From contig NZ_LMNI01000010.1 of the NCBI RefSeq assembly GCF_001422925.1, positions 812,405-876,404 on the forward strand: a DNA stretch of 64,000 bases, in the 5' to 3' direction. This stretch comes from Microbacterium sp. Leaf288 (GTDB taxonomy: Bacteria; Actinomycetota; Actinomycetes; Actinomycetales; Microbacteriaceae). The notes beneath the pieces were generated by a model, which did no database searches, had not been told where the DNA came from, and saw nothing but the letters and a program-made list of their open reading frames with translations. Each line of letters starts with the position of its first letter. Position 1 is the stretch's first letter. Below are positions 35,460 to 45,893 of this stretch, piece after piece. Both the position numbers and the translations under genes were made by a program.

Positions 35460-35635
35460 GGCTCGAGCTGACCGGCACGGCGGCTCCGGCCTAGGCCAGC
35501 TCACTGATGGACCGGGTTGCGATCGCACCTTGCCCGGGGCGAGCATCCGTCCAAAGTGCGGCGTCACGGTAGGCCGAGCAACCCCTCCAGACGCTCGTTG
35601 ACGAACCCAGCCCGAGCTGCGGCGGTCTGCCCCGA

Positions 35636-37658
<2,023 letters not shown>

Positions 37659-37766
37659 AACGCCGCTCGCCGAGGACCGGCCTACGGGCACTGCACGGAT
37701 ATGGATCGAGCGATCGCCTCAAACGGAAGGCTCCGTTTCGGTAGGAAGTACCTCGGCCCCCTTCCA

Positions 37767-37926
37767 ACGTGCTTCCGTCGAGGCAACGCAGAAAGTCGTC
37801 CGCGGTCATGACCTCGATCTCCTGCCCCTGGTCCTGCAACTCGAACGCTTTGCGCGCTTTGCCTGTGACGCTGGAGCCGGGCCGGAGCACTGCGGGATTG
37901 ATGTCGCCCACGACGAGCACGGGGCA
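37767..37926 (-). pseudogene. BRCT-domain fragment (remnant of a larger gene)
   Basis: On the minus strand a stretch reads PVLVVGDINPAVLRPGSSVT, GKARKAFELQDQGQEIEVMT and ADDFLRCLDG, which resembles the second half of BRCT domains at the end of DNA polymerase III epsilon-like exonucleases. The N-terminal exonuclease part and the first BRCT strands are absent, and the frame runs on past the normal end without a family-like sequence. It is best read as a leftover of a deleted gene. Confidence 0.5.
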
Positions 37927-37948
37927 GAATCCACGTATGCTCGGCCGC

Positions 37949-38118
37949 ATGACCGACTACGCGTTCAAACCCGGGACGATGTCTTCACCCAGGGCGCACG
38001 CGGCACTGTGATCGACGTCCGGGCAACTCCGTCCGGCAAGTGGGTCTTCGGTGTCGAGGACGCCAACGGGACGGTCGACTACTACACGGCTAGGGCTCTC
38101 CGGTTGGCGTCGAGCTAG
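37949..38118 (+). pseudogene. Small conserved-looking gene with a one-base frameshift
   Basis: The ATG frame reads MTDYAFKPG and then soon hits a stop. The frame one base over continues DDVFTQGARGTVIDVRATPS, GKWVFGVEDANGTVDYYTAR, ALRLASS and ends at TAG 38118. Adding one G to the GGG at 37973-37975 fuses both into a single 56-residue protein. It is either a real mutation or a missed base in a G-run. The function is unknown. Confidence 0.5.
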
Positions 38119-38202
38119 CGTCGGCCTCGAACCTCCTTCGAAGGAGGACACCTCACGGGACAGGGCGCGAGGCCAACTCGGATGAATCGAGCCGTCCACA
38201 CA

Positions 38203-38238
38203 AAGAAGAAGCCCCGACTGTTACCACACAGCCGGGGC
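38203..38238 (-). terminator. Orphan minus-strand terminator
   Basis: Minus-strand stem GCCCCGGCTG / CAGTCGGGGC (one mismatch) with loop TGTGGTAA, followed by TTCTTCTTT. No minus-strand gene is found upstream of it, so the gene it served seems to be lost. Together with the two pseudogenes this is all I see in the 37.66-38.40 kb gap. Confidence 0.6.
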
Positions 38239-38405
38239 GAGACGAATGAGAAGTTCGCCTATCTCGCCCAGAGTACCGCGCGCACCTGGGAGATGACTGG
38301 CGACGACCATTTGGGTCTGAGCGCTCTATCGAGCCGACCGACAAGGGAGCGCGCATCGAGCGACGCGATGCGGCCCAGGTCGACCGGAGCGGCGACAATT
38401 GGCTT

Positions 38406-38870
38406 GTGAAGATCGAGCGAGTATCGGATGTCGATCTCGAGGAGATTCGCGCGTTCCTTCGTGAAGCCGATCTGACACTTGCAGGCCTCGAAGCCCCCAC
38501 TGTCCAACTCTGGATCGAGCGCGACAAATGTGGGGAGATCGTCGGCAGCGCGGGATTCGAGCTAAGCGCAAATCGGAAGCACGCCCTGATCCGAAGCGTG
38601 GCGGTGGCGCAGCAGCGCCGATCCGCTGGGGCGGGATCGCGTCTTGCGAAGTTTGCCTTGGAGCGAGCGCACGAAGCCGGCGCTACGCGCGCGTGGCTGT
38701 TCTCGCGACGGTCCGGGCCGTTCTGGCAGAACCTCGGCTTCACCCGCGCCGACCGTGAGCAACTCGCGGCGACTCTGCCGGACACGCACCAGGTGCTTCT
38801 CTTCGTTGAGACGGGTCAACTCGACCGCAAAGTCGCGTGGTCCCGGAGCCTCAGCGACGACGCGCGCTGA
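38406..38870 (+). CDS. GNAT family N-acetyltransferase, ArsN2-like
   Basis: 154 residues. AFLREADLTLAGLEAP at the N-terminus and HALIRSVAVAQQRRSAGAGS (acetyl-CoA loop) with TRAWLFSRRSGPFWQNLGF give the compact layout of ArsN2-type acetyltransferases, often found with arsenic genes. No arsenic genes are nearby, so the substrate is open. The loop RRSAGAGSRL deviates from Q/RxxGxG/A. The GTG start is 3 bp after a TTG-rich stretch with no strong ribosome-binding site. Confidence 0.72.
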   Translation: MKIERVSDVDLEEIRAFLREADLTLAGLEAPTVQLWIERDKCGEIVGSAGFELSANRKHALIRSVAVAQQRRSAGAGSRLAKFALERAHEAGATRAWLFSRRSGPFWQNLGFTRADREQLAATLPDTHQVLLFVETGQLDRKVAWSRSLSDDAR

Positions 38871-38910
38871 GCGACCGGCCAAGTGAGCCGGCGCGTCCTA
38901 AGGTCGACGC

Positions 38911-39771
38911 ATGAGGCGCTCCACCCCGCAATCATCGACGGCCGCAGCGCCCGAAGCCGCGGTGGTGTGGGTGAGTGGTTCGCAGGGCAAGCTCGGGCGC
39001 GAGGTGTGCCGCCAGTTGCGCGCGGCCGGCGTCCGCGTTCTGGAGGCTGATCTGCAAGGACCATCCTCCGTGGATCTGGCCGACGCGGACGAGGTGGCAC
39101 GTTCGATGCAAGGCGCGACCGCGATCATCCACTGCGCCGCGATCCCTTCCCCGGAGCACACCGAGCCCAGCGAACTCGTCCGCAACAACACGATGGCCTG
39201 CTTCAACGCGCTGAAGCAGGCGTGGGAGGCGGGCATCAGCACTGCTGTGCTGGTTTCGAGCGGCGCCATCTACGGCACGTCATTCTCGCCTGAGCCGCTC
39301 CTCTTCTCGACCCTCCCGGTGAATGAGTCGACGCCGCTCGCCTTTGTTGACCCGTACGCGCTGACGAAGGACTTCACTGAGCGCATGGGCGAGATGTACG
39401 CGCGACGCGGAATGACGGTCACGGCGCTGAGGCCGCACTGGATCCTCACTTCCGGCGAGGCCGAGCGTGTCGCCCGCACCCGCAGCGACGCCGACGGCGC
39501 CGCGAGCCTGTGGGGCTGGATCCACCTCGAGGACGCCGCTCGAGCATGCGTGCTCGCCCTGCAGCCTCGACCCGAGCACCGCGGATACGAAGCGGTAGTG
39601 ATCGCAAGCGACGACACGCTCTCAGAAACTCCGACGAGCGACTTGCTGGCCCGCCACCTCCCGGGCGCGACTCGCCACGGGGACTTCCCAGACCACAGAG
39701 GCGGGTTCGACACCTCGCGCGCAGCCACCGTTCTCGGCTGGCATGCGACGCGCTCGTGGCGACATGGCTGA
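38911..39771 (+). CDS. NAD-dependent epimerase/dehydratase (extended SDR)
   Basis: 286 residues. The cofactor loop is VWVSGSQGKLGREV (19-32), a form of GxxGxxG with Ser and Lys variations. CAAIPSPEHTEPSELVRNN follows, then the catalytic SSGAIYG (S116/117) and Y149/K153 in YALTK. The fold and active site are intact. It belongs with UDP-sugar epimerase-like proteins of unknown substrate. It is a single gene on the plus strand. Confidence 0.83.
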   Translation: MRRSTPQSSTAAAPEAAVVWVSGSQGKLGREVCRQLRAAGVRVLEADLQGPSSVDLADADEVARSMQGATAIIHCAAIPSPEHTEPSELVRNNTMACFNALKQAWEAGISTAVLVSSGAIYGTSFSPEPLLFSTLPVNESTPLAFVDPYALTKDFTERMGEMYARRGMTVTALRPHWILTSGEAERVARTRSDADGAASLWGWIHLEDAARACVLALQPRPEHRGYEAVVIASDDTLSETPTSDLLARHLPGATRHGDFPDHRGGFDTSRAATVLGWHATRSWRHG

Positions 39772-39893
39772 TGCGCCAGCACGATTCCCTGCCCCCGCCA
39801 AGGTGGAACGACAGGGCTCCGACAGCAGCCAGAGTCAGTACGGTGAGGGACCCGGTCAGCGCCCGATTCACCAGGTCGGCTAGCGTCTTGAGC

Positions 39894-40349
39894 GTGAGCC
39901 GTATTCTTGTCACCGGCATGTCTGGGGCGGGCAAGACGACGCTTCTCGATGAGCTCCGACGTCGCGGCCACCAAACGGTCGACACTGATTACGACGGTTG
40001 GACGCAGGGTGACGGCACTTGGGATGAGCCGCGCATGGCCGCACTGCTGGCGAATGGGGGCCCTGTCATCGTTTCCGGGACGGTCGAGAACCAGGTGCGG
40101 TTCTACGACAACTTCGACGCGATCATCCTCCTGACCGCACCACTCAGCGTGCTCCTGGAACGCGTCTCGGCACGCGTCAATAACCCGTACGGCACAACGA
40201 GCGAAGAGCGTGAAGAGATCTCACGCAACCTCCGTGATGTCGAACCGCTCCTCAGGTCGGGAGCAACGCTCGAACTGGACGGCCGCGAGACCGTCTCGGC
40301 ACTCGCCGATCGCGTCGAGGCCGTCATCCGCGACACGAGGTCACACTAG
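39894..40349 (+). CDS. P-loop NTPase, shikimate/adenylate-kinase-like
   Basis: 151 residues with Walker A GMSGAGKT (8-15), a middle segment GHQTVDTDYDGW (substrate-side acidic residues), GPVIVSGTVENQVRFYDNFD and a lid-like VSARVNNPYGTTSEEREE. The size and order fit small kinases of the shikimate/gluconate/adenylate type, and many such proteins in actinobacteria are annotated only as ATP-binding. The start is GTG 39894. The phosphate acceptor is unknown. Confidence 0.75.
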   Translation: MSRILVTGMSGAGKTTLLDELRRRGHQTVDTDYDGWTQGDGTWDEPRMAALLANGGPVIVSGTVENQVRFYDNFDAIILLTAPLSVLLERVSARVNNPYGTTSEEREEISRNLRDVEPLLRSGATLELDGRETVSALADRVEAVIRDTRSH

Positions 40350-40389
40350 CGACCGATCAGGGACCGATGAACGGACGGGCCGGGAGCCC

Positions 40390-42621
40390 TCACTGGGCAA
40401 GCAGATCGGTGAGCTGGCGGCGTGAGCTGATCTGGAGTTTCCGGAACACCTTGCGCAGGTGGTAATCGACCGTATTCGGGCTGATGAACATCGACGCGGC
40501 AATCTCGGTATTCGTCGCACCGCGCGCTGCCAGCAGTGCGACCTCCCGTTCCTGGCTGGTGAGGAGGTCCGGCGCTTTCGGTTCGCTGAGGACCTGCGCG
40601 CCTGCGGCTTGGATCTCGCGGCGAGCGCGTTCGGCGAAGGTGACCGCACCGCGTGCGGTGAAGGTCTCGTACGCGAGCTGCAGCTGTACGCGGGCGTCGT
40701 TCCTCCGCCGCACACGACGCAGCCATTCTCCATACAGCAGGCGGGCGCGGGCGCCGTCACCGTCGTGGTCGCCGACGAGCGCGTCGATGGCCGAGAGGTA
40801 GTGCTCCTCAGCGCTCTGATCGTCGGCGAGGAGGGCGCGGGATCGGTCTCGCAGCCCGCGCGCGACGACGGAGCCGCTCACATCGGCGTAGGACTCCAGC
40901 TTCGCGAGCGCCCAGTGGGCCGATGAATGGTTTCCGCTTCGGGCGGCAGCCTCAATGTATTCGGGGATGTGATGAAAGCTCGCTTGAAGAAACGGATGGC
41001 GGACGAGCGGCGAAAGGCGCTCGAACGCCGCCTCGTAAGCTCCGGCGGCGATCTCGTTGATCGCGATCGCACCGATGGCCATGCGGGTGATGCCGCCCCA
41101 CCCTGCTTCGTGAATCGCGTGGGTGATCTGCTCGACCACCGCCGGCGGTGTGCCCTGCCAGGCGAGCAGCCCCGCGTTCACCGCCTGTTCGTCGATCACC
41201 CCGAGCGCACGTCGGAGCTCCGCAGATTGGTCGATATAGCCGGCGGCGGCCTTCGGGTTCATCCTGCTCATCTCGACCGCGCTGAGGATCCACAGACAAG
41301 CGTCGACGTCGCGCAGTGCGCCGACGGTCCGGCTGACTCGCGCCGCGCGCTGGAGCAGTTCGGACGCGGCATGCCAGTCCCAGAGCGCGACGCACGGGAT
41401 GGTCACATAGAAGGCGAGGCCGGTGGGCTCTTCGCCCATCCCGTCCAGCAGCGCGTCGAGCGCTTCCCGGAGCAGGGGCGCCGCGATCACGTAGTCATCG
41501 AGGATGAACGCGCTCATCGCGCGGAGAAGCATCGCGGTGAGGTCTTCGCCGTCGGAAGCGGCCCTCATCCGGAGTCCGAGATCTCGAATGTCGGCGCCGA
41601 CGGCCTGCTCCTCCGTGACGGTGCCCGAGTTGAGGGCGAGAAGCAGCGTCTGGCGGGACAGGTCCGGCGCAAGCTCGCTCACGAGATCCGCCGCGGCGAT
41701 CAGCTTGCCCAGCCCGCCTCGAAGACCCTCCGGGTGGGACAGGAACATCCCGGACATCGCCTCGACGATGAGCTTGCGGCCTCGGCCGACGTCGTTGAGG
41801 GCGGCTTCGTCCACTCGATCGAGCAGCTGCACGGCGAGTCGCGCAGCGCCCGCGCTGAGGGCGGCCTCGGCGGCCGCCACGGATCGCTCGCTGCGATCGG
41901 CGACCGTCGTCGACAGGGAGGCGGCGCGGGCGAGCAGGTGCGCGCGCGAGAGCATGCCACCGCGCGCACCGGCAGTGTCGGCCGCCGAGGCGAGTTCCGC
42001 GGCAACGCCATCGTCGGGCCTGTCGACCGCGGCCGCCGCGTGGTACGCCGCGATCTCGGGCCAGCCGTGCGATCTCGCGTGGTCGCCGAGCGCGCGGTGC
42101 GCTCTCCTTCTGTCTGCGCCGGTGGCGTCGGCGTAGACGGCTGAGCGAATGAGCGGATGCCGGAAGCGGATTCTGTCGCGCGTGCGCACGAAGTCGATCC
42201 GCTCGGCGTCGGCGGAGGCATCGGTGGGGATGCCGAGCGCGTCGGCGGCGGCGCTGACCGCGCCGATATCGCCGCTCGACTCGGCGGCGGCGATGAGAAG
42301 CCATTGCCTGCTGGCTTCGGGAAGCTCCCGCAGCCGGCGCGCGTAGATCTGCTCGAGTCGGCGACCGATCGGAATCGGCGAGTGGGAGATCGCGGTCGCG
42401 GTGAGCTCCTCCGCGGACCATTCCACGGCGAGTTCTCGCAGCGCGAGCGGATTCCCCGCCGTGTATGCGACGTAATCGGCTGCCACGGTGTGATCGAGGA
42501 CTCCTCTCGTCGCCCCGCGAATCAGTGTGGAGCCGGAATCCGGGTCCAAGCCGCCCAACTCGAGACGAGGTACGCCGGCCAGGGTGCCTTCGACCGCGTC
42601 GTCCATGCGGGCGGCGATCAC
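40390..42621 (-). CDS. LuxR-family (LAL-type) regulator lacking the N-terminal P-loop
   Basis: 743 residues. The C-terminal LuxR helix-turn-helix (about 680-743) is complete: LLTSQEREVALLAARGATNT, EIAASMFISPNTVDYHLRKV. A long helical repeat region of TPR type fills the middle. LAL regulators normally start with an ATPase with Walker A and B, followed by the segment seen here at the N-terminus (LAGVPRLELGGLDPDSGSTL). The Walker motifs, about 150-200 residues, are missing, so the gene seems cut at its 5' end. Whether it is still expressed is unclear. Confidence 0.78.
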   Translation of the reverse strand: MIAARMDDAVEGTLAGVPRLELGGLDPDSGSTLIRGATRGVLDHTVAADYVAYTAGNPLALRELAVEWSAEELTATAISHSPIPIGRRLEQIYARRLRELPEASRQWLLIAAAESSGDIGAVSAAADALGIPTDASADAERIDFVRTRDRIRFRHPLIRSAVYADATGADRRRAHRALGDHARSHGWPEIAAYHAAAAVDRPDDGVAAELASAADTAGARGGMLSRAHLLARAASLSTTVADRSERSVAAAEAALSAGAARLAVQLLDRVDEAALNDVGRGRKLIVEAMSGMFLSHPEGLRGGLGKLIAAADLVSELAPDLSRQTLLLALNSGTVTEEQAVGADIRDLGLRMRAASDGEDLTAMLLRAMSAFILDDYVIAAPLLREALDALLDGMGEEPTGLAFYVTIPCVALWDWHAASELLQRAARVSRTVGALRDVDACLWILSAVEMSRMNPKAAAGYIDQSAELRRALGVIDEQAVNAGLLAWQGTPPAVVEQITHAIHEAGWGGITRMAIGAIAINEIAAGAYEAAFERLSPLVRHPFLQASFHHIPEYIEAAARSGNHSSAHWALAKLESYADVSGSVVARGLRDRSRALLADDQSAEEHYLSAIDALVGDHDGDGARARLLYGEWLRRVRRRNDARVQLQLAYETFTARGAVTFAERARREIQAAGAQVLSEPKAPDLLTSQEREVALLAARGATNTEIAASMFISPNTVDYHLRKVFRKLQISSRRQLTDLLAQ

Positions 42622-42737
42622 AATGCCGGCGCGCCGACTACGCGCTCGACTGGGCTGTCAGCCACGCGAGACCCACGCGGTCCGCCGTCGCCGGGTGATC
42701 CGACGGCACGTCGAGCGCCCGCAGAACCAGCACACCT

Positions 42738-42772
42738 CACACCGCACACCGCACACCGCACACCGCACACCG
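42738..42772. repeat. Five tandem copies of CACACCG
   Basis: Five perfect 7-bp units end 12 bp before the start codon of the secreted hydrolase, directly before its AAAGGAAA ribosome-binding site. Unit number could change by slippage. Confidence 0.85.
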
Positions 42773-42784
42773 AAAGGAAACTCC

Positions 42785-43612
42785 ATGATCAATCGAAAGG
42801 GCAGAGGCCTGCTGGGCCTCGCCGCAGCAGCCATCGTTTCGGTCGCCGTGGTCACGGGAATCGCCGCCCCAGCGGCTGCGGGGCCCACCGCAACCACCGG
42901 GTCCGGCACGCCGAAGCCCACGATCGTCCTCGTGCACGGCGCGTTCGCCGACTCCAGCGGATGGAACCTCGTCGCCCCTGCCCTCGAAGCCGGCGGCTAT
43001 CCGGTCATCGCCTTCTCCAACCCATTGCGCGGCATCCAATTCGACAGCCAGTACCTGCGCGACTTCCTCACCACAGTCGAAGGACCCGTCGTGCTCGTCG
43101 GACACTCCTACGGCGGCGCACTCATCACGAACGCCGCCACGGACAACCCCAACGTGAAGTCGCTCGTCTACATCGCGGCCTACGCCCTGGCCGAAGGCGA
43201 ATCCGTCGCTGCGGCGAACGGACTCGGCGGCGGGCACTCCGAGGTCACGGAGCACCTCGTCATCCGCCCGTTCCCGGGTGCGTCCGAGAACGACGCAGAC
43301 GCCTATATCGACCCGGCGGTGTTCCCGGAGCTGTTCGCTCAGGACGTCCCCAAGGTGGTGGCGAAAACGATGGCCGCCTCGCAGCGCCCCGGCTCCTACG
43401 CCTCGCTCGTCACGCCCTCGGGACCGCCGGCGTGGGAGAGCATCCCGAGCTGGTACATGGTCGCCAAGCAAGACCGCATCATTCCACCCGAGGCCGAACG
43501 CGCGATGGCCGAACGCGCCGGCGCGACCACGGTCGAGGTCAACACCTCGCACGTGCCGATGATCAGCAAGCCCCTCTCGGTAATCGCTCTGATCAAGCAG
43601 GCCGCCAAGTAG
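42785..43612 (+). CDS. Secreted alpha/beta hydrolase
   Basis: 275 residues with a signal peptide (about 1-32: RKGRGLLGLAAAAIVSVAVV...AAPAAA). The mature enzyme has KPTIVLVHGAFADSSGWN, the nucleophile S108 in GHSYGG, an acid near MVAKQDRIIPPEAE and the histidine in EVNTSHVPMISKP. It is a paralogue of the cytoplasmic hydrolase at 22710-23450. Its 5' region holds the CACACCG tandem repeat and no ECF41 promoter, so control differs. It may act outside the cell as an esterase. Confidence 0.87.
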   Translation: MINRKGRGLLGLAAAAIVSVAVVTGIAAPAAAGPTATTGSGTPKPTIVLVHGAFADSSGWNLVAPALEAGGYPVIAFSNPLRGIQFDSQYLRDFLTTVEGPVVLVGHSYGGALITNAATDNPNVKSLVYIAAYALAEGESVAAANGLGGGHSEVTEHLVIRPFPGASENDADAYIDPAVFPELFAQDVPKVVAKTMAASQRPGSYASLVTPSGPPAWESIPSWYMVAKQDRIIPPEAERAMAERAGATTVEVNTSHVPMISKPLSVIALIKQAAK

Positions 43613-43619
43613 CGTGCGA

Positions 43620-43662
43620 AGATCGCTGGCTCCGCGGGTCGGACCCGCGGCGCCGGCGATCT
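43620..43662 (+). terminator. Compound hairpin after the secreted hydrolase
   Basis: Outer arms AGATCGC / GCGATCT enclose a perfect 8-bp hairpin CCGCGGGT-CGG-ACCCGCGG. It starts 7 bp after the stop codon and TGTG follows. A likely transcript end. Confidence 0.6.
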
Positions 43663-43774
43663 GTGCTGGGCGCACACGCTGTGGTCGCGGCTCAGGTGTC
43701 GGCGAAGCGCTGTTCGTTCTTTGATCTACCGCGATGTGGGGCCGAGGCTGCCAAGTGCGGCAGGATGGCTCCAA

Positions 43775-44536
43775 ATGCCAACGCCAGACGATCCTCGCCT
43801 CGAGGAGCTTCGTGACCTTCGCACCCGCGCATACGGACCGCACGCCGACATTCACGAGGACGCTGCGGCACTGGCTCGGCTCCGCGAACTCGAAGCACAC
43901 GCCAGCGGCGCGGTCGCCGATCCTGCGATCCGAACGCCGATCACTGGACCTCGCGTGGAGCCAACGGCGTCTGATGCATCGGCCCCCGCAGACGACGGGC
44001 ACACGTCGGCGGCGGGTAGCGTCACACCGACCGGGCCGGCCACTGCTGTGGAGTCGCCGGCATGGTGGCGCAGGCGCGTCCCCCTGCTCTGGACCGCCGC
44101 GGGCGTCTTCGGTGGTCTCGTGATCGGCGCCGGATCGATGTTGCTCGTGCAGCCAACCCCGCCTCAACAGGTCGCGGTGCTCCATGCCGATCCAGACGCC
44201 GAGTGGCCGAACCAGATGTTCGGTGCGAGCCCCGAGGACGGCCAGCGCTACAACGAGTTTCACGGATTGACCGTGGTCACCTACGACCAGAACACCGGCG
44301 ATGGCGCCTCGCGGCCATGCCTCGCCGTCCTCACCACTCCGAGCGGTGCGGGCTTCGCCGCGGGAGGCTGCGGCGCAGGGCCATTCCCGGCCACCGTTTC
44401 GCTGCAGATCACGTCGCTGTTGCCTCAGGCGCTGCGCGACGAGTTCCCTGAAGATACCTCGCTCCAATTCGTGCACGACGATGCGGGGGTGCAGGTCTAC
44501 GCGGCCCAGCCGACCACCGCACGACCGAACCCCTGA
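43775..44536 (+). CDS. Membrane-anchored protein of unknown function
   Basis: 253 residues: a charged N-terminal cytoplasmic part with a coiled-coil-like stretch (RLEELRDLRTRAYG, AAALARLRELEAHA), one transmembrane helix (about 111-131, PLLWTAAGVFGGLVIGAGSM), then an extracellular domain with two cysteines (ASRPCLAVLTT and AAGGCGAGP). ATG 43775 gives the most natural N-terminus. No family is recognised. Confidence 0.65.
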   Translation: MPTPDDPRLEELRDLRTRAYGPHADIHEDAAALARLRELEAHASGAVADPAIRTPITGPRVEPTASDASAPADDGHTSAAGSVTPTGPATAVESPAWWRRRVPLLWTAAGVFGGLVIGAGSMLLVQPTPPQQVAVLHADPDAEWPNQMFGASPEDGQRYNEFHGLTVVTYDQNTGDGASRPCLAVLTTPSGAGFAAGGCGAGPFPATVSLQITSLLPQALRDEFPEDTSLQFVHDDAGVQVYAAQPTTARPNP

Positions 44537-44664
44537 ACGTTGCCGGTGCAGGCCTCCACAGTCGCTGGCTCGGGGACCGGCTCGCGGGCGGGCTGAGTGG
44601 GGCGACGATAACGATCCGACGACTGTCGGCGGCTCGAGCGGCCAACCGCACCTAGCCTGAGGCG

Positions 44665-45036
44665 ATGTCTGGAGCGACGCAGGGCGATGCCACGTCTCGT
44701 GAACGATTGCGAGTGCCGCTGGGACGGCTTGCGATCGCGACCGTGCTCACGGCCGCAACCCTCGCCGTAGTCTGGTTCGTCGCTGTCCCATTGGGGCCCG
44801 TGGCGTGCCCTGCGATCATGCCCCCACCGACCAATTGCATGTCGTCCTACCGGGAAGGCACGGCGCTCGTCATCTCCGTCGCGACTGTGTCCATCTACGC
44901 CGCGATGGTCGTCGGTGCCCTCACGATTGGTCGCCGACGCCCCGCGATCGTGACGGCCGGCATCGTCGTACTCACTGCTCTGCTCGTCACAGCGTGGCCC
45001 CTGATCGGTTTGCTCGCAGGCTTTCCCCTGGCCTGA
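44665..45036 (+). CDS. Small membrane protein of unknown function
   Basis: 123 residues with three hydrophobic segments (about 20-42, 69-87, 96-118) and a short cysteine-containing loop (PVACPAIMPPPTNC) between the first two. The loop is probably outside, where the two cysteines may pair. The 258 bp that follow hold no gene I can support. Confidence 0.6.
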   Translation: MSGATQGDATSRERLRVPLGRLAIATVLTAATLAVVWFVAVPLGPVACPAIMPPPTNCMSSYREGTALVISVATVSIYAAMVVGALTIGRRRPAIVTAGIVVLTALLVTAWPLIGLLAGFPLA

Positions 45037-45294
45037 TGGCTGAATCGACGCCTCGGTTCGTGATCGAGAACGACGCCATCGCCGTGTAGGCAAGATCACC
45101 GTGACCGACGACGTGATCCCCACGGTCCGCGATGCGACGGTCGACGATCACCCAGCCGATCCGCGCGTAGGCACCGGTAACCGCGCCGAGGCGTTCGCCG
45201 ACCTCAGGGTGACGCGACAGTTCATCGCGAAGCGGGCATCACCCCGATTCGGCGAGCTCGTCGGGCAAGGGAGGCCGCCGCCACGGCCGGCGCG

Positions 45295-45858
45295 TCAGCT
45301 TACGACGACGCGCACGAACCATACCGGAGCGACGCCGTCATTGACGTATGAGTATTTCTGCGCGCTGGAGTACATGACGTGCTGCCCGGCTGTCAGGTGG
45401 GTGATGCCGTCTTCGCGCTCGACGCGCAACGCCCCTTCGGTGACGAGGATCATTTCCTGCCAGCCGGCCGGATCGGCGTTGGCGTCGTATCGCTCTCCTG
45501 CCCCGAGCGTCCAGGTCCACAGCTGCGCCTCCCTCGTGGCGCGTGCGGATCCCAGCAGGGTGCCGACGCTGTCTGCGGAGTCACCCCGCCACGCCACTTC
45601 ACGGATCGCGTCGCGCGGTACGGACGGCGCGGCGACGAGATCGACGAATGTCACCCCCAGCGCAGCCGCGATGTGGTCCAGCGCCGACAAGCTGACGTTC
45701 GCCTCACCGGCCTCCAGATTGATGATCGTGCGCCTGCTCACACCGGACTCCGCCGCGAGGGCGGCCTGACTCACGTCGGCGGCGACGCGGAACCGCCGCA
45801 CGTTCGCCCCCACATGCGCCAGTACTTCACCCCGGGACCCATCGAGTTGCATGTGCAC
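45295..45858 (-). CDS. XRE-family regulator with cupin domain
   Basis: 187 residues: helix-turn-helix (about 18-72; SQAALAAESGVSRRTIINLE) and a C-terminal cupin (about 110-185; LWTWTLGAGERYDANADPAG, EGALRVEREDGITHLTAGQH). Such proteins bind a small ligand in the cupin. The start is GTG 45858 or ATG 45852, both inside or next to an operator, so the mRNA is probably leaderless. It is divergent from an EamA transporter gene that it likely controls. Confidence 0.85.
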   Translation of the reverse strand: MHMQLDGSRGEVLAHVGANVRRFRVAADVSQAALAAESGVSRRTIINLEAGEANVSLSALDHIAAALGVTFVDLVAAPSVPRDAIREVAWRGDSADSVGTLLGSARATREAQLWTWTLGAGERYDANADPAGWQEMILVTEGALRVEREDGITHLTAGQHVMYSSAQKYSYVNDGVAPVWFVRVVVS

Positions 45859-45893
45859 AATTCTGCACTATACGATGTGCAATATGCTGCACA
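45852..45893. promoter_or_regulatory. Paired TGTGCA-N6-TGCAC operators in a divergent promoter
   Basis: Site 1 TGTGCA-N6-TGCAC (45852-45868) and site 2 TGTGCA-N6-TGCACA (45876-45893, perfect) are spaced 24 bp start to start. Between them CACTATACG can supply a -10 in each direction (TATAGT minus, TATACG plus). Site 1 covers the XRE start and site 2 covers the EamA start. Confidence 0.65.

Noticed and set aside
35460..35635. Possible gene end on the minus strand (TAAARAGFVNERLEGLLGLP then stop)
   Set aside because: Only about 20 residues look protein-like and no upstream part exists, so it is too short to call.
42738..42772. CRISPR array
   Set aside because: The units are 7 bp, directly tandem, and have no spacers; no cas-like genes are in the window.
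40927..43815. Two long plus-strand frames opposite the LuxR-type gene
   Set aside because: No recognisable domains, and composition typical of antisense of a high-GC gene; the minus strand carries the helix-turn-helix.
45037..45294. Possible small gene between the membrane protein and the XRE-cupin gene
   Set aside because: Both strands show protein-like stretches (VTDDVIPTVRDATVDD plus; ARIGWVIVDRRIADRG minus) but neither has a proper start, family match or ribosome-binding site.
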